Source: Vombatus ursinus (Eukaryota; Chordata; Mammalia; Diprotodontia; Vombatidae). Taken from it: 64,000 nucleotides of DNA. Below, piece by piece: positions 51,170 through 63,139 of this stretch. Where the stretch lies: the NCBI RefSeq assembly GCF_900497805.2, contig NW_020954551.1, forward strand, positions 2,889,569-2,953,568, read 5' to 3'. A program made the translations under genes and the position numbers. The notes below the pieces were generated by a model, which was not told where the DNA came from, made no database searches, and was given only the letters and a program-made list of their open reading frames with translations. Numbering within the stretch: position 1 is the first letter of the stretch; each line of letters begins with the position of its first letter.

Positions 51170-51480
51170 GCTTTGTTGGTGAGTCATTTGCAGCTTGTGA
51201 GCCTCAGTTTCCTCTTCTGTAAAAGGGGATACAGAACTGCAGTAGCTCAAAAGAAATGTGTGAGATGCAGGTTTAGAGACATTTCCACTCTTTGTGCCTG
51301 ACCGGTGGTAGAGCCTTCCCAGTACTGGTCTGGTTAGCCACAATTGGACACACTGCACCTTGACCCCAACGTAGTGATGGTGTTTTGGTCGTCTTCGAGA
51401 AGGAAGGACAGTAACGAACCCACCAACTGAAGATCGAATGAGATCATGTGTACCGAGTGATTTGCAGATTGTACAAGTTG
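51170..51480 (+). repeat. MIR SINE split by a LINE tail
   Basis: GAGCCTCAGTTTCCTCTTCT then GTAAAAGGGG on the left; CGAATGAGATCATGTGTACC on the right of the 51285-51425 insertion. Confidence 0.55.
51285..51425 (+). mobile_element. 3' end of the zinc-finger LINE family
   Basis: Aligns with 19975-20115: TTTGTGCCTGACCGGTGG, TACTGGTCTGGTTAGCCACA, ACACACTGCACCTTGACCC, GTCTTCGAGAAGGAAGGACA. It covers the region coding the C-terminal zinc knuckle (now disrupted) plus the 3' UTR, and is 5' truncated. Confidence 0.75.
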
Positions 51481-51504
51481 AGTCTTTTTTTCCTGCTCTT
51501 TCCC

Positions 51505-51880
51505 TCTTCCAAAGACACAAATGAACCAGTCCCTGCCCTCAAGGAACTTCCATTTTACTTGTGGAGACAGATTTTATACTAAGTGTATATGCAAGACAAA
51601 AAGTAGAGTTGTGAGCAGTTGGGGAGGAGGGCATCAAGAGTGCTTCAACTGTAATTCTTCTTTCATTTAGAAGGAGGCACTTGAACTGAGGTGGGGGTGA
51701 GGTCAGACGGCTTTCCAGCCGTGGGATGTGCCCCTGTGGCCAGAAGGCCTGATTGGAGAACTGGGCAGAGGGGAAGGGCTGCCTCCTAAGGCTGGAGGCC
51801 AGTTGGGATTGACTTGGGAACTTGCTGACAGGGGAGTAGGTGTTTAGTGTGGCCTTTGTGGGTGGGAGCATGTTTGATTA
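51505..51880 (-). mobile_element. L2 LINE, antisense
   Basis: GTCCCTGCCCTCAAGGAACT, GGAGGCACTTGAACTGAGGT, CAGAAGGCCTGATTGGAG. Confidence 0.6.
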
Positions 51881-51939
51881 TCTGTGAGCCAAGAGGAGAA
51901 CAAAAAGGAAAGATCTGACAGGGACTTCTCCTCTCCCAG

Positions 51940-52195
51940 TTCCTTGTCTTCCTTAAGGCTGCCTCAGGCACCGCCCTCGTCCAGGAAGCTTTTCTTGTTT
52001 TTACCAACTGTTGGTATCTCTTCTTTCTCCGATTATTTTGTGTTTATCTGTTTAAATAGTGCATCCCTCAATAGAAAGTAAGCTCTTCAAGAGAAAGGAG
52101 GCTCAGTTTTCATTTTGTTTTTGGGCAGGTCCCCGGTGCCTAAAACTTAGTCTTGTTCAGAATGCACGCTTAGTGGTGCTTGTTGAATGTAGTTG
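51940..52195 (+). mobile_element. L2 LINE 3' end
   Basis: GTCCAGGAAGCTTTTCTTG, ATCCCTCAATAGAAAGTAAG then CTCTTCAAGAG, and GTGGTGCTTGTTGAATGTAG. Confidence 0.68.
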
Positions 52196-52254
52196 AAATA
52201 TAAAGTGAGTCGAATAGATCAGAGAAGGGAAGGATGCAGGTTGGAATGGAGACA

Positions 52255-52432
52255 CAGCCTGATAGCAGAAGGTGCGTTGCGCTGGCTTGGCAAGGCAGAG
52301 GACCTGGGATCAAATACTGCCTTTGATGAGTCAGGTGATTTCTCTGGGCCTCAGTTTCCCCCTGTGTAAACTAGGGAGTTGGACTAGAGGGCCTTAAAGG
52401 CTTTTTCCAGCTCTAAATCTATGATCTGGGCC
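52255..52432 (+). repeat. MIR SINE
   Basis: GAGGACCTGGGATCAAATAC, TCTCTGGGCCTCAGTTTCCC, CTTTTTCCAGCTCTAAATCT. Confidence 0.75.
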
Positions 52433-52665
52433 TTTAGGATGGTCAGTATTTGAATAAGTGATGTGAATAAGTGGGGCTAAATGGTGTTTCAGAGGGGGAT
52501 CAGAATGAGCAAAAACGTTCAGGAGAACGTGAGCACGGGACTAGGAAGAGGTTAGTTATGCTGGAGCATGTGGAAGAGTAAATACTCGGCCTGGTTTGCC
52601 AAGGAGAGACTCAAATGCAATCCCCAGATACTTTGCTTTTCTCTAGAGAAGGTGAGGTTTCAATT
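52433..52665 (-). mobile_element. L2-like fragment, antisense
   Basis: GAATGAGCAAAAACGTTCAG, GGAAGAGGTTAGTTATGCTG. Weak. Confidence 0.4.
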
Positions 52666-53815
52666 CTCGAGGGTGTTTGTTTATTGCTGAGGTGAAGGGC
52701 AAAAAGGGAAGGTTTGCTTACCTGATATCCTCTTTATTCTGCATTCTAGTGACTCCTGGGAATTCGCTCCTGATAGTTGAGATTTATGTTCCAAGGACAT
52801 TTGTTTGAAAATGCCTTTCAGGTCTAATTACATATCTCCTTTCCACTATTAATCTCTGGGTACAACTCATTTCCAAAGGCTCCCTCTTGGCTGCAGCCCT
52901 TGTGGATTTCTTCCCTGTTCCAGGTGGCCATGTCCTTCTTCCTTGTTACCTTTCATGTAATAAAACCCTGCTTTTGCATCTCTCAAATCCTTATATGTGT
53001 TTATTTTGTGTGATAGCGTTATTCCAAAAAGATACCTTTAAACATTTGTCTCCAACCATTCCAAGGCTGCTAACTTGGTGTAGTGATGAGAATGTGTTCT
53101 AATAGTAGGGAGTCAGGGGTCAAGTAGTCTAGGGACTTAGGAGTAAAGTTAACCCCTCCCAAGGTGGAGAACTCACATATTCAGAACCTGAAATACTCTT
53201 TGCTTTGAATTTTGGTTTAGTGTTGAGTTTTCTGAGGCCATGTATTTTAAACAATAAAGCCCTTGCCCTTCTCCTTGCTTTCTTCATCCTTCTCCAGCCC
53301 CTTGTCTCTTGGTATCTTTGCAGCATGAGGAGGATGTAGAAGGACTTCAGCATACTGAGAGGACCTCTGTGGAAGCTTTAGTGCAGGATATGGGACAGGT
53401 GCAGTGGGTCCTTGGAGATGCCTCCAGATTGATGGATCAGGATATAGAAGAGCAGTCCCCTTTGGAAACTTGGGCCTGGTTAAACATTTGTTTTACTCCA
53501 GTAAATGAATGTGAAAAAATAAGCCCACGGTAATGTAATGATATGTGAGAATTACAGATGTCAAAAGAGGAGAATTCCATACTTAAGTAGAATTCCTAAA
53601 CGCTTCTCAAAGCTTTTTTTTTTTTTTCTAATTTAAACCAGCTGTTTATGTGAAAAGGGAATGCCCTGTGTTTGTGACATTATGGCTTTGGCATTCCTCC
53701 TCCCCTCCCACCATGGTAAACATAGCATTGAAGCATTTTATTCATTCATTCATTTATTTATTTTAAGCATTGAAGTATTAAATAGAAAATATTATATTGA
53801 TTTCAGTTTATTCTC
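52666..53815. other. Intronic sequence without clear features
   Basis: About 1.1 kb. A T tract at 53612-53626 is the only notable element. The open frame at 53309-53533 has no family motif. Confidence 0.4.
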
Positions 53816-53819
53816 TTTA

Positions 53820-53960
53820 TTTTGCACATATATAATATTCTTGTTGTCTCTTCCTATAGAATGTAAGCTTTTTCTGAGTAGAGATTGTTTCATTCATTGT
53901 CTTTTTATCTGCAGTGCCAGGCATATAGTGAGTGCTTAAAAAATGATTGATTAATTTAGG
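53820..53960 (+). mobile_element. L2 LINE 3' terminus
   Basis: CCTATAGAATGTAAGCTTTT, CAGTGCCAGGCATATAGTGA. Confidence 0.65.
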
Positions 53961-54127
53961 TCATGGAATCCTGTTAATAACTGTTAATTAGAATTCAACT
54001 CTGTTGAAAACATGCGGGAAATGAGTCATTCTGGCTACTAAGGGTCTAGATAATTGGGAGCTTATACATTTAAGACCCAAATTGTTTGACTTCACGCATT
54101 CTGAATAGAAATCTTACCTTTTTTTTA

Positions 54128-54725
54128 GACAATGTGCTGAACAGAATTATGTGCCAGGCACTGAGCTAGACGCTAGAGAAACCAATACGATGAAGAAGGT
54201 GTCACTGGAGCTGATCCTCGAAAGGAGCCAGGGTTTCCAGGAGGGTGAAGTGAGAGAGAAAGCATTTTATGCCGAGAGTACATTGAGTGCAAAGGCATGG
54301 AGGTGGGAAATGGAATGTAATGGATTGGGGGGAGCAGGTAGTCATCTAGGATGCCTGGAACATAGAGTGTAGGAACATGGAGCTCTTGGCCTGAAAGGAT
54401 AGCCGGGATACAGGCCCAGGTTGTGAAGGACTGTAACTGCCAGAGGAGTGTGTATTTTATCCTCAAGGCACTAGGGAGCCACTGAAGCTCCTTCAGCGCG
54501 AGGGTGACCACGTCTGATGGAAAGGTAGAGCCTGAAGTCAGGGAAACCAGTGAGGAGCATTTCGTACTAGTACAAATGAGGCAACTAGGGTGGTAGTGGT
54601 GGCATGGGTTGAGATTAGGGGATGGATGCCAGAGAGACAGAGGAAGTCGAATCAATAAGGTGGGGCAATTGATTCGACATTAGGAGTGGGAATGGAGAGC
54701 TGAGTATGACCTCAACCTCCTTAAC
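54128..54725 (-). mobile_element. L2 LINE, antisense
   Basis: TATGTGCCAGGCACTGAGCT, GGTTGTGAAGGACTGTAACT, CAAGGCACTAGGGAGCCACT, GGGTGACCACGTCTGATGG. The 160-residue minus-strand open frame here is L2 relic. Confidence 0.78.
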
Positions 54726-55575
54726 GTCTAATATTGGGCTTTGCTATAATATAGTTAGGCTTATAGGGCTGTTTGACCCTGTACCAAATGGTTTTAGTCT
54801 TTTACTCTTTTGGACGCTCCATGGTTTTCCATAGCAATTGAACTCTAAATTAGATATAACTGTAGAAGTTCCTTATCTTGTTTCACCCTTGATGTAGTGG
54901 TTCCATCTCTACCAGCCCATAAAGTTATCATCCTTTGTTACTTGTGTCTCTGCCCATGGCACCGTCTTCCCCACTGGTGATTGGCTCTTTCTGCTCTCAC
55001 AGGCTTGGAATTTGGACAGCCAGGTTTGTGCCAGGCATGTGTGATGAGAGGAGAGCCTGTCTCCTATGAACTTGGTGTGTTCAGCTTGCGTATTGTGGCT
55101 TTTTGGCTTGTGTATTGTGTTTAAGACAGATTGCTGTCGAGCTGTTTTGTTTTTGTTTTGTTGACCAGATGTGTGCATTTATCAGCACGGGTAACTTCTG
55201 GTGAAGAACTTTCTTTGCCTTTTCTCAGAGTCTTTAGAAATTGACTAGAATAGATGAAGTACCTTGTAGGGGGGATTTCAAGAGCTGAGCTCTTGGGAGA
55301 GGCAGGGTTAGTGTATGTTGTATTTGAGATGATGTGCTTGTGTTTCACAGGTGGGATTGGAAAATGGTGGTCTGCTTCCAAGTCCAGTGTTTTTTTATGC
55401 AATATGATATCTTTGCTGAAACCTACTTTTGAATTGGTAAGCAGATATATTAATTAGAATGTCAAACTAGATGGTGTTTTAGGAAGGAAAAATACTTACA
55501 TTTTGTTTAGTGATTGCAATTGGTTTTTTTTAAAGCGAATATACTGTTTAAACCCGTCCGTTCCCCACAAAATCT
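54726..55575. other. Intronic sequence without clear features
   Basis: No exon or repeat recognised. Confidence 0.4.
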
Positions 55576-55579
55576 GCGT

Positions 55580-55665
55580 AATTTGGGATTGCTGTCCCTA
55601 ATTTTACAGTTGAGTAAATGATGGAAACCACAGTTTGCTGAAGTCCCAACGTTACAAATTCAGCA
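55580..55665 (-). repeat. Degenerate MIR fragment, antisense
   Basis: CCCTAATTTTACAGTTGAGT, GAAACCACAGTTTGCTGAAG. Confidence 0.4.
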
Positions 55666-56150
55666 TTTCTACCCCATCTCCCTTCTTGTTAGAACTAACT
55701 GACTAGACAGTATATACTGAGTGTCTCTTTTGTGCATGACATTAAGGCCTAGTCACTTAATTGTCCCTACATTGTCAGTCAGAAGATCTTTCTTTCTTGA
55801 TTTCTAAGTCAGCCTTCTTCATTGCTGTCCTGTCCATGAGTGTGGTTCCTACCCTCAGTCTAATTTTTCTGCTTAATTTTTAAGTTCTATTGTTGCCTTT
55901 TGTTTTTGCATCAGTCATTTCCTGACAGAATGTTCCCCCATTGAAACTTTCCTTATCATAAAGAAAAAATTAAGCCAGACCAGCTCCCAGTGCTGCTCTG
56001 GATGGGGTATGGCGAGTGCCCTCCCTCCAGCATCCTGCTCTTGGCCAACAGGAGAGGTGTCTTTCCTCCTTTCTTCTCAGGCACCAAGATTGGTCATTAA
56101 CAGTTACTCAGTTTGGCCTCTTTTTCATAGTGTCTTTTGTTTGCCTCATT
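55666..56150. other. Intronic sequence without clear features
   Basis: No exon or repeat recognised. Confidence 0.4.
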
Positions 56151-56154
56151 TTAG

Positions 56155-56310
56155 TCTTGTATCTTGTTCTCCTGGTTCTGCCTCCTTGAGTTGTTTCAGT
56201 TCATGTGAGCCTTTCCATGTTTCTCTGAAAACCTCATTCATCTTTGGGTTTTTAAAGCATGTCATCAATGCCTTTTTTTCTTTTATATTGAGGTCACTTC
56301 ACAGTGACTC
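56155..56310 (-). mobile_element. LINE-1 fragment, antisense
   Basis: TTGTTCTCCTGGTTCTGCCT, TCAGTTCATGTGAGCCTTTC: the same part as 49940-50010. Confidence 0.65.
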
Positions 56311-56399
56311 CCTAGCCCCGCCATAGGAAAGAAAAGTGGTTGAGCCAAATAAAGGTAGGGGATCTGAGATAGTAGGGGCAGGGGGAGAACATAGGGTCA

Positions 56400-56555
56400 G
56401 AGATGCAGAACTTTCAGGAACCTTAAAGGCCTTCTAATGGTGCCCCTTGGTTTAGAGCTGAGGACACTTAAGGCCCAGACACTTTAAGTAACTTGTCCAA
56501 GGCCACATGTTTAGAGGCTGAGCCAGAATGTGAGCCCAAGTCCAAGACTCCAAAT
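56400..56555 (-). repeat. MIR SINE, antisense
   Basis: GAGGACACTTAAGGCCCAGA, GTAACTTGTCCAAGGCCACA, AATGTGAGCCCAAGTCC. Confidence 0.65.
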
Positions 56556-56754
56556 CCAAACATTTTCCAATGTACCGTGGTTCTGAATTAGAGTTGTAGA
56601 TGTTGAAAGGAAGGATTTAATGGGAAAGGAGTCATTGAGGTTGAATCCATCACTCTTCTTTGAACAGATCTTAGGAAGAGAGGAGTTACGTGTGTGAACT
56701 GAGAGTGAAGTAGGCAGAATTATCTTTTCCTTAAACCCCACCTTCTTCCCAGAC

Positions 56755-57570
56755 TTCCTGTCACTGTTGAAAGAACCACCCTCCCAGTCCCTGAGACTCA
56801 CAACCTAGGAGTCATCCTGGATTCCTCACTCTCACCCTCATATCCAGGCTGTGGTGAAGGCCTATTGATTTTACCTTTACAGCATCTCGCTAATACACCC
56901 CCCCTTCTCTCCTCTGGTGTAGGCCCTCATCCCCTCATGCCTTGTCTACTGCAGTACTTCCTGGGGGTGGGGTCTGCCTGCTTCAAGGATCTCTTCCCGC
57001 TCTAGTTCACCCTCCATTCAGCCGTCAAAGTGCTTTTCCTAAAGAGCAGAGCTGATCTTGTCAGCCTCTACTCAATAAACTCCAGTGGCTCCCTATTACC
57101 TCCAGGATCAAATATAAAATCCTCTGGTGTTCAGAGCCCTTTGTGACCTGGACTCCTCCCTTCCCCCTTTCTGATCTTTGCACCAGTCCCTCCTCCTCCC
57201 CCCCATCTTGCAGTCCCGTGGACATTGTCTCCGCTGCTACTCCTAGAATAACACACTGACTCTGGATGTTTTCTCTGGCTGTCCCCCTCCTCTTTCCCTC
57301 CTCATATTTGCCTTTGGTTTCCTTCTTGTCCTAACTGAAATGCCCTTTTCTACCAGAAGTCTTTACCAGTCCCTCATAGTTCTGGAGTGCCTTCTTCTTA
57401 TCGGTCATCTCCTATTTGTCCTGTGTGTGTGTCCTTCTCTGTACACATTTATTTGCTTGTCTCTCTCATTAGATTGCCTTCTTTGTATCTCCCTGTGCTT
57501 AGGACAGTACCTGGCACACAGGTGCTTAATAAATGCTAATGGACTGATTGACCATATACCCAGTGAGTCT
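56755..57570 (+). mobile_element. L2 LINE 3' half
   Basis: ACTCACAACCTAGGAGTCAT, CTTGTCTACTGCAGTACTTC, CACCCTCCATTCAGCCGTCA, AACTCCAGTGGCTCCCTATT, GGACAGTACCTGGCACACAG and TTAATAAATGC, in full L2 order through the terminus. Confidence 0.85.
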
Positions 57571-57699
57571 CCATCAGTATACACCTTCTTGGAAAAAGCA
57601 ACCCCCACAGCAAAGTTGAAAGATGAAGGTGTGATGACTGAGCGTGGCCCTGAGAAAGAATATGGACAGGACACTGTTCCCCCCACCCCATCCCTCCAT

Positions 57700-57978
57700 G
57701 TGTGGGGGGGTGCAGTGCTCTGGAGATGGAGTGCCTGAGCAAGGCCCACTTCGAGTCTGGAGGATCTGAGCTCTAGTGTGGCCTCTGATCCTAGCTGTGT
57801 GACTCTAGGCAAAACCATTTGATTTGTGCATTAGTTTCCTCAGCTGTAAAATGGGAGCAGTGATGGGGGTAATAACCTACCTACCAGGGTTCTTGTGAAG
57901 ATCAAATGAGATACTAGTTGTGAAGCACTTTGCACAGTGCCTGGCACATAGTAAGCACTCTGTAAGTATTAGCTATTT
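57700..57978 (+). repeat. MIR SINE, near full length
   Basis: GTGCTCTGGAGATGGAGTGC, CTAGCTGTGTGACTCTAGGC, CTCAGCTGTAAAATGGGAGC, TTGTGAAGATCAAATGAGAT, GTGCCTGGCACATAGTAAGC. Confidence 0.88.
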
Positions 57979-58234
57979 ATGATTATTATTCTCTTGATGG
58001 GTTGGTGGGTTTTGTTGAACTGTTTCTTTTTTATAGGGAATTACTTATAGGATTTAGATACATTGCAATATAGAAATAAGGATGTCAGTAAAAAAAATCT
58101 GTGTCCCTTGTCCTTGCCTCCAACACTATCATAATGACCAAGTTTGTCCAGTTTTCATCTCTCCCTTCTTTGCATGAGTGGAAGAGCCTTGTTGTGTGTG
58201 CAGTCAGATCGCCATTGGAGATAGCCATTAGATT

Positions 58235-58365
58235 GGCTCAGTGCTTCCCTGCCCCCCTCATTTTTTATTACAAGGACTGGGTGTTAGGGTAAGGGATGGG
58301 AGGGGGCTGGATATATTTGAAAATGAAGGTGATATTCAAAAGATAGCAATAAAATTTAAAATCGA
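58235..58365 (+). mobile_element. LINE-1 3' terminus
   Basis: TTTTATTACAAGGACTGGGT, GAAAATGAAGGTGATATTCA, AGCAATAAAAT. Confidence 0.62.
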
Positions 58366-58594
58366 CTTGATAGCATGACCTTTAAAACCAAGTTTTAGAC
58401 ACAACAGACAGAAGTGTCTCATTTGTTTCATAACAAGATGATATTCCTGTTTCTTTCCTGCATTTGTTGTATTTGAAGTTAATTTTAGTAGTCCTGCCAA
58501 TTTCCCTTTGAATAACAAACTAACTTGTAAATATAGATCTCTTTGTCATGAAGCAATATGAAATTTCCTCCTAAGTGCAACAAGTTTTGAGATG

Positions 58595-58830
58595 CAGTAT
58601 GGTATAGCGTTATCAGAATTGAACTTGAAATCAGAAGAGACTTGTGTCCAAATCTACTTTTGGTGCTTACTAGCTCTGTGGCCATGTACCAGTTATGACC
58701 TCTTTCTACTTTGGTTTCCTCATCTGCAAAGAGGGATAAAAAACCCTCTTATCTCTCTGTAGGGTCGCTCTGGGAATCAAGAGTGTTTCCAGCCCTCAAA
58801 GGCTCTGTATTTAAATGTTACCTTTTTTGT
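58595..58830 (+). repeat. MIR SINE
   Basis: AGACTTGTGTCCAAATCTAC, CTCTGTGGCCATGTACCAGT, TTTCCTCATCTGCAAAGAGG. Confidence 0.72.
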
Positions 58831-59228
58831 TGGTGTCATATTGGAAACTTAGTATGCTTCTTGGTATCTCTTTGACTACATCATTGGTGTTTTTTTCTTT
58901 TCCTTATGTATTTGATCGGAAATATTCCATAACAGGTATTGGCTCTGTTGTGACTCTTACTTCACATTTTGGTTTCCTGCTGGTTAACAACAGTGTGAAG
59001 TAGATTATTCTTATATAATTCTAGTCCATTTAAATTATTACTGCTGGGAAAAGTATTGCTTGTGCTTTGTATTGTGCTGAATCAATTGTGTGGCTTCTTA
59101 ACATCAGTGGGTGGGGGCAAAAGCATGGGCATGGAAAGATATACAGGATTTCTGTCCTCCATGTCCAAATTTACTTTGAGTTGAAATTTCCAAGCCAGTT
59201 GGACCCTTTAACGTCATGTGTAGGAAAC
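58831..59228. other. Intronic sequence without clear features
   Basis: No exon or repeat recognised. Confidence 0.4.
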
Positions 59229-59229
59229 A

Positions 59230-59355
59230 GTAGTGGGTTTAGAGGCAGAAGCCCAGGTTTCCAGTCTTGGCTTTGCTCTTTAGTGCTCAAATAAGCCTAG
59301 ACGAGTCTCTCTAGACCTCAGTTGCCTTCTGTTTAAAGAGCTTGGACCGTTACTC
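59230..59355 (+). repeat. MIR SINE fragment
   Basis: GAAGCCCAGGTTTCCAGTCT, AGACGAGTCTCTCTAGACCT. Confidence 0.55.
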
Positions 59356-60370
59356 TTAAAAGATATTTTGAGTATTTGTAATTGAGCCTTCATAAGAAAT
59401 TCAGCATGCTTAGGTTGTTTCTTTGTACTTTTTTTGATAACTGAAAGTTTCATTTGGTTAAACATGTAAGGTACCAGGGTGAGAAGCTCCCTTGAATGTT
59501 ACTTAAAAATCATAAATGATATTTTAGTAATAGTGGACCAAATGGATTTTTTTTTTGAGCTTTAGTGGTCATACAGAGAGATCTTTTTGTTTTTATTTTG
59601 GGAAATATCCAACTTTTGAAAGAGTTAAGAAAATATACATACCTAGGACTCGGAAACACATTTTAGTTCCTGAAAGTGGGAGTTAATGGTTAATTTTAGT
59701 TACATAACTTTATTCCTTTTCTTATTAGTGGTTTTACTACTTTGGACTTGTGTGGGTCTGCTTCATTTATTGTTAAATGAGTTGAATTTTAGAGTAAAAG
59801 TTATGACTATGAAGTGGAGGAAGTTCAGTGATTTTATGAATGAAAAAAAAAACCACTTGAGTGCACACTCTCTGCCATGAACCTCCGCTGTCAGGCTGCT
59901 TGAATTCTAGCTGAGGGAGACAGCCCATACTGGAGGCTGCAGTGGGGGAATGGATGGAAAGCCCTGGAGCTCCACTGGATGCACAGAATTAAGTTATATT
60001 TGAACAGCTAGGCATGATTGCTTACTGATAGGGGAATCATTTCTGAATCCTTTTTTTTTGCCTATGTCAAAGTCAATGGCAAAACTTTAAGAGAGAATAA
60101 AGATATAATCATGTGCCTCGTCTCTTAATAACTCCAGTCTAACCTATTCAAATTCATTCTAGCATATTTATGCTAGGAAATGGATAAAAGAAGAGACTTT
60201 GAATAGCCAGCAATTGCTGCACAAGGTGGATGCCTGAAGTCCCTGGGAATCATCACAGTTGGCACACAGCTTCCTATTCTGTAGAGAACCGTGGCAGCCA
60301 AAGACCCACCATTTTGGGATGTAAACCCACTTATAAAATGTTGAGGAAGAAAATTATGAGCATTACTGCC
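59356..60370. other. Intronic sequence without clear features
   Basis: About 1 kb with no exon or repeat recognised. Confidence 0.4.
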
Positions 60371-60745
60371 TCAGAGACTCAGCACGTCCAAAACAGAACT
60401 CATTTTCTTTCCTGTAAACCTCTTTCAGTCAGAGGTACTGCTTTTCCAGTCCTTCAGGTTTGTACCCTTGGTCAGGTCCTTGTTTCCTCACTCTTCCTTA
60501 TCCCACGTAGCAAGTCAGTTGCCAAATCTTGCACTTCTTGCCTCTCCAGTATCTGTCACATCTCACACGTGAGCCCCGTTCTCTCTAACTTAGTTCAGAC
60601 CCCCATCACCTCTTACTGTTCCTCAGTGGCCCCCTGCTTTAAGTGTCTCCGCACCACAAACCATCCTTTATGCAGCTGCCAAAGTTATTTTCCCTAACTG
60701 CAAATCTGATTGTGTTACTCCCCAAATTCAGTAAAAACCCAGTGA
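60371..60745 (+). mobile_element. L2 LINE fragment
   Basis: CAGCACGTCCAAAACAGAAC, CCAAATCTTGCACTTCTTGC, CTAACTTAGTTCAGACCCCC, CAAATCTGATTGTGTTACTC. Confidence 0.78.
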
Positions 60746-60774
60746 CTTTCTGTGCGTAGCTTATGTGGGATGAG

Positions 60775-61560
60775 CGAGGGAGTAGAAGAGTGGCGGACGA
60801 CTCCAGCCAGCTCTGCTGCAGCCCAGGTGGCTGGAAGGATGGCGGTACCCTTGTCAAAAATGGCAGAGTTAGATGGAACGGTGGTGAGGAGGGGTCAGGG
60901 GTAAACCTAGTGAGGGTTTGTCAAGTTTGCGATTCCTGTGGGGCATTGAGGTCGAGCTAGGCAGAGGGAGTTGGTGATGCGGGCTTCAGGTTCTGGAGAG
61001 AAATGAGGGATGATGGGTCTAGAGACTTGGGGGTATTCCACGTAGAGATCTTAGCTGAATCCATGTTTGCTGATGAGGGTATGGAAAGAGAAGAGAAGAG
61101 GGACCAGAGCTGAGCCCTGGTCTGTACTGCCACATCAAGGGTGGGGCATCGATGCGGAGGATGCTGGGGAGAAAACAGAGAAGAAGAATCATCAGGGGCA
61201 GTGAGAGGAGAAGCAGGAGAGCGAGCAGTGCCTCCAAAACCTCGGGAGGGGAATCTGTGCACGAAGGGGCTGTCAGCAGCCTCCGAAGCGTGGGAGGCCA
61301 AGAAGGGTGAAGACTGAGGAAAGGGCAGCTGACCTAGCCAGGAGGACATCGAGGGCAGGTGGAAGCGATGGAAGTTAGCGTAGCTGATTTTCCCAGGAGT
61401 TTCACTGTGAAAGAAAGGAGATAAATGGGATGAAGACAAAGAGGTAGGATGGGAGGGTCAAGTGAGAGTTTTTTAAGCAGTGAAGGAGCTAGTGGAGCAG
61501 AGGGGTGGAAAGTTAGGGAGAGGGAAGGGACGATTGAGTGATTTTCACGTTCCCTGGAAA
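60775..61560 (-). mobile_element. L2 LINE, antisense
   Basis: Minus-strand text encodes STWNTPKSLDPSSL-like L2 sequence. + strand cues are GGGACCAGAGCTGAGCCCTG and GCCAAGAAGGGTGAAGACTG. It lies tail-to-tail with the sense L2 just before it. Confidence 0.6.
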
Positions 61561-63139
61561 CAGACCACATCTTTTTCACATCATTATGATGATGCTATAT
61601 GACTGGAAATCATATCATGCCAAATTTTTTAGGAATCCCAATTTCAGGTGGCCCAGGAGGCAAAGCAGAGATGTACATTATGGGCCTAAGCAAGCTGTAG
61701 CAGCCTAATACTGAGACTGTCTTCACTCACAGTGTGGTATAAAAGATTTCCTTGATGACATATATGATCAGAGCGTAGGGATCAAACGGATAGGGAGAGT
61801 CAGGGTTAGCTGCCGATAGCAAAAACTGGAGACGGGCCTCCGGCTTTTTGGAGACGTTTTCGGAGAACTTCTGGAAGAAATGAACCATAGTTGTACAGGA
61901 TTGAGATAGCTTAGAAGGTAATCTTTATTGGAGGGTATGCCCACATTGGTTAAATATGGAGAAAAAAGTGACACTTAGGCCTATTTGCAAACGTGTAGAA
62001 GGTGCTCAATATAGAACTGTGTAGACCTGAAAGTTTTTAATGTATTTTCTTTAGCATATAAATTGAAGATTATTTGAAATTACAAAATTATTTTTGAGTT
62101 TACATACATGTTGTATACAGTATACACACTATTTATGTGGAACTTACCTCCTTATAGATAAGGAAATTATTTTCCCTGATTGGGGACCATTATATTTAAG
62201 TGGCAGATTACAAATGGAATTAAAATTTAACTTATTTTAGGAATAAAAGTTTTCAGTCACTTCCCAATGTAAAGCCATGTGTAAAATACCTTCTACTGTA
62301 AGTATTTGAAGCAAATATATGTATTAATATGCTAAAAGAAAAAAATAATTTTATAAATATGTGACAATTAAATAGAGGTCAGGGAATACTTTTTAAAAAG
62401 TATGTTTTATGGGTAATGTATAGATTTGTTTATTTTATTTGGAGAGAATAAATTCAAAAAGAGAAAAATGGAGATCAGATTGTTGAGCCATACTTAGGTG
62501 TTTTTCTTGAGTATGTATGTTGATGCTGTCAGCATAGAATATCAAGTGCCTTTTACTAATTTGATAAAAGCTAAGTAATTAAAAATCGTAGTAATCTTCT
62601 TTGTTTGTATTCAAAAGCATTTAGATAGAATTGTAACATTAAAGTATACTCCCTGACAAAGTAGAAGTTTGCTTTTTACTTGTATTTTTGTTTGTAACAC
62701 ATAAAATCTGCACTGTCACTTCCTTATTTTGAAGCTTGCTTTGCTATAAAGGTGACGGTGACATATGAAAACCGTAAATTGTTTTTCATAGCCTTGACGA
62801 ACATTACTGCACTAGAAGGAAGAAAAATCCCTGAGGTAAGGTAGCATCTTATTTTGGGGAATATGTACATTTCCAAGTTAAATTTTAATGCTCTGTTAAG
62901 TTTAAGGTGATATAAATATAACATGACAAATATAGATATCGTATAAGGCTTTTCTTTGTTTATAGTCCATTAGAATAGTAAACTTGAAATTTCTTAAATT
63001 TTTTGATAATTTCCAAATTGCCCTCTAATAAGTAATCATAGTTTATTTATTTATTTATTTTTTGGTGATTCTTTATGCTTTAATAGTGTATATCTTTAGT
63101 GCTTATAAGATGAGACATTTTTGTTGTAACTTCAAGAGA
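61561..63139. other. Intronic sequence, one unclassified GC-richer block
   Basis: 61600-61960 looks less A/T-rich than what follows and contains CATATATGATCAGAGCGTAG and GGGCCTCCGGCTTTTTGGAG. I cannot assign it. 61980-63139 is A/T-rich with no exon or repeat recognised. Confidence 0.35.

Noticed and set aside
53309-53533. 74-residue open frame as an intronic exon
   Set aside because: No family motif, no convincing splice sites, and no relation to SLMAP sequence.
54173-54655. 160-residue minus-strand open frame as a host gene
   Set aside because: The translation and its neighbours match the L2 3' region, with no splice or promoter context.
60957-61439. 160-residue minus-strand open frame as a host gene
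   Set aside because: L2-like text (STWNTPKSLDPSSL) and convergent L2 context.
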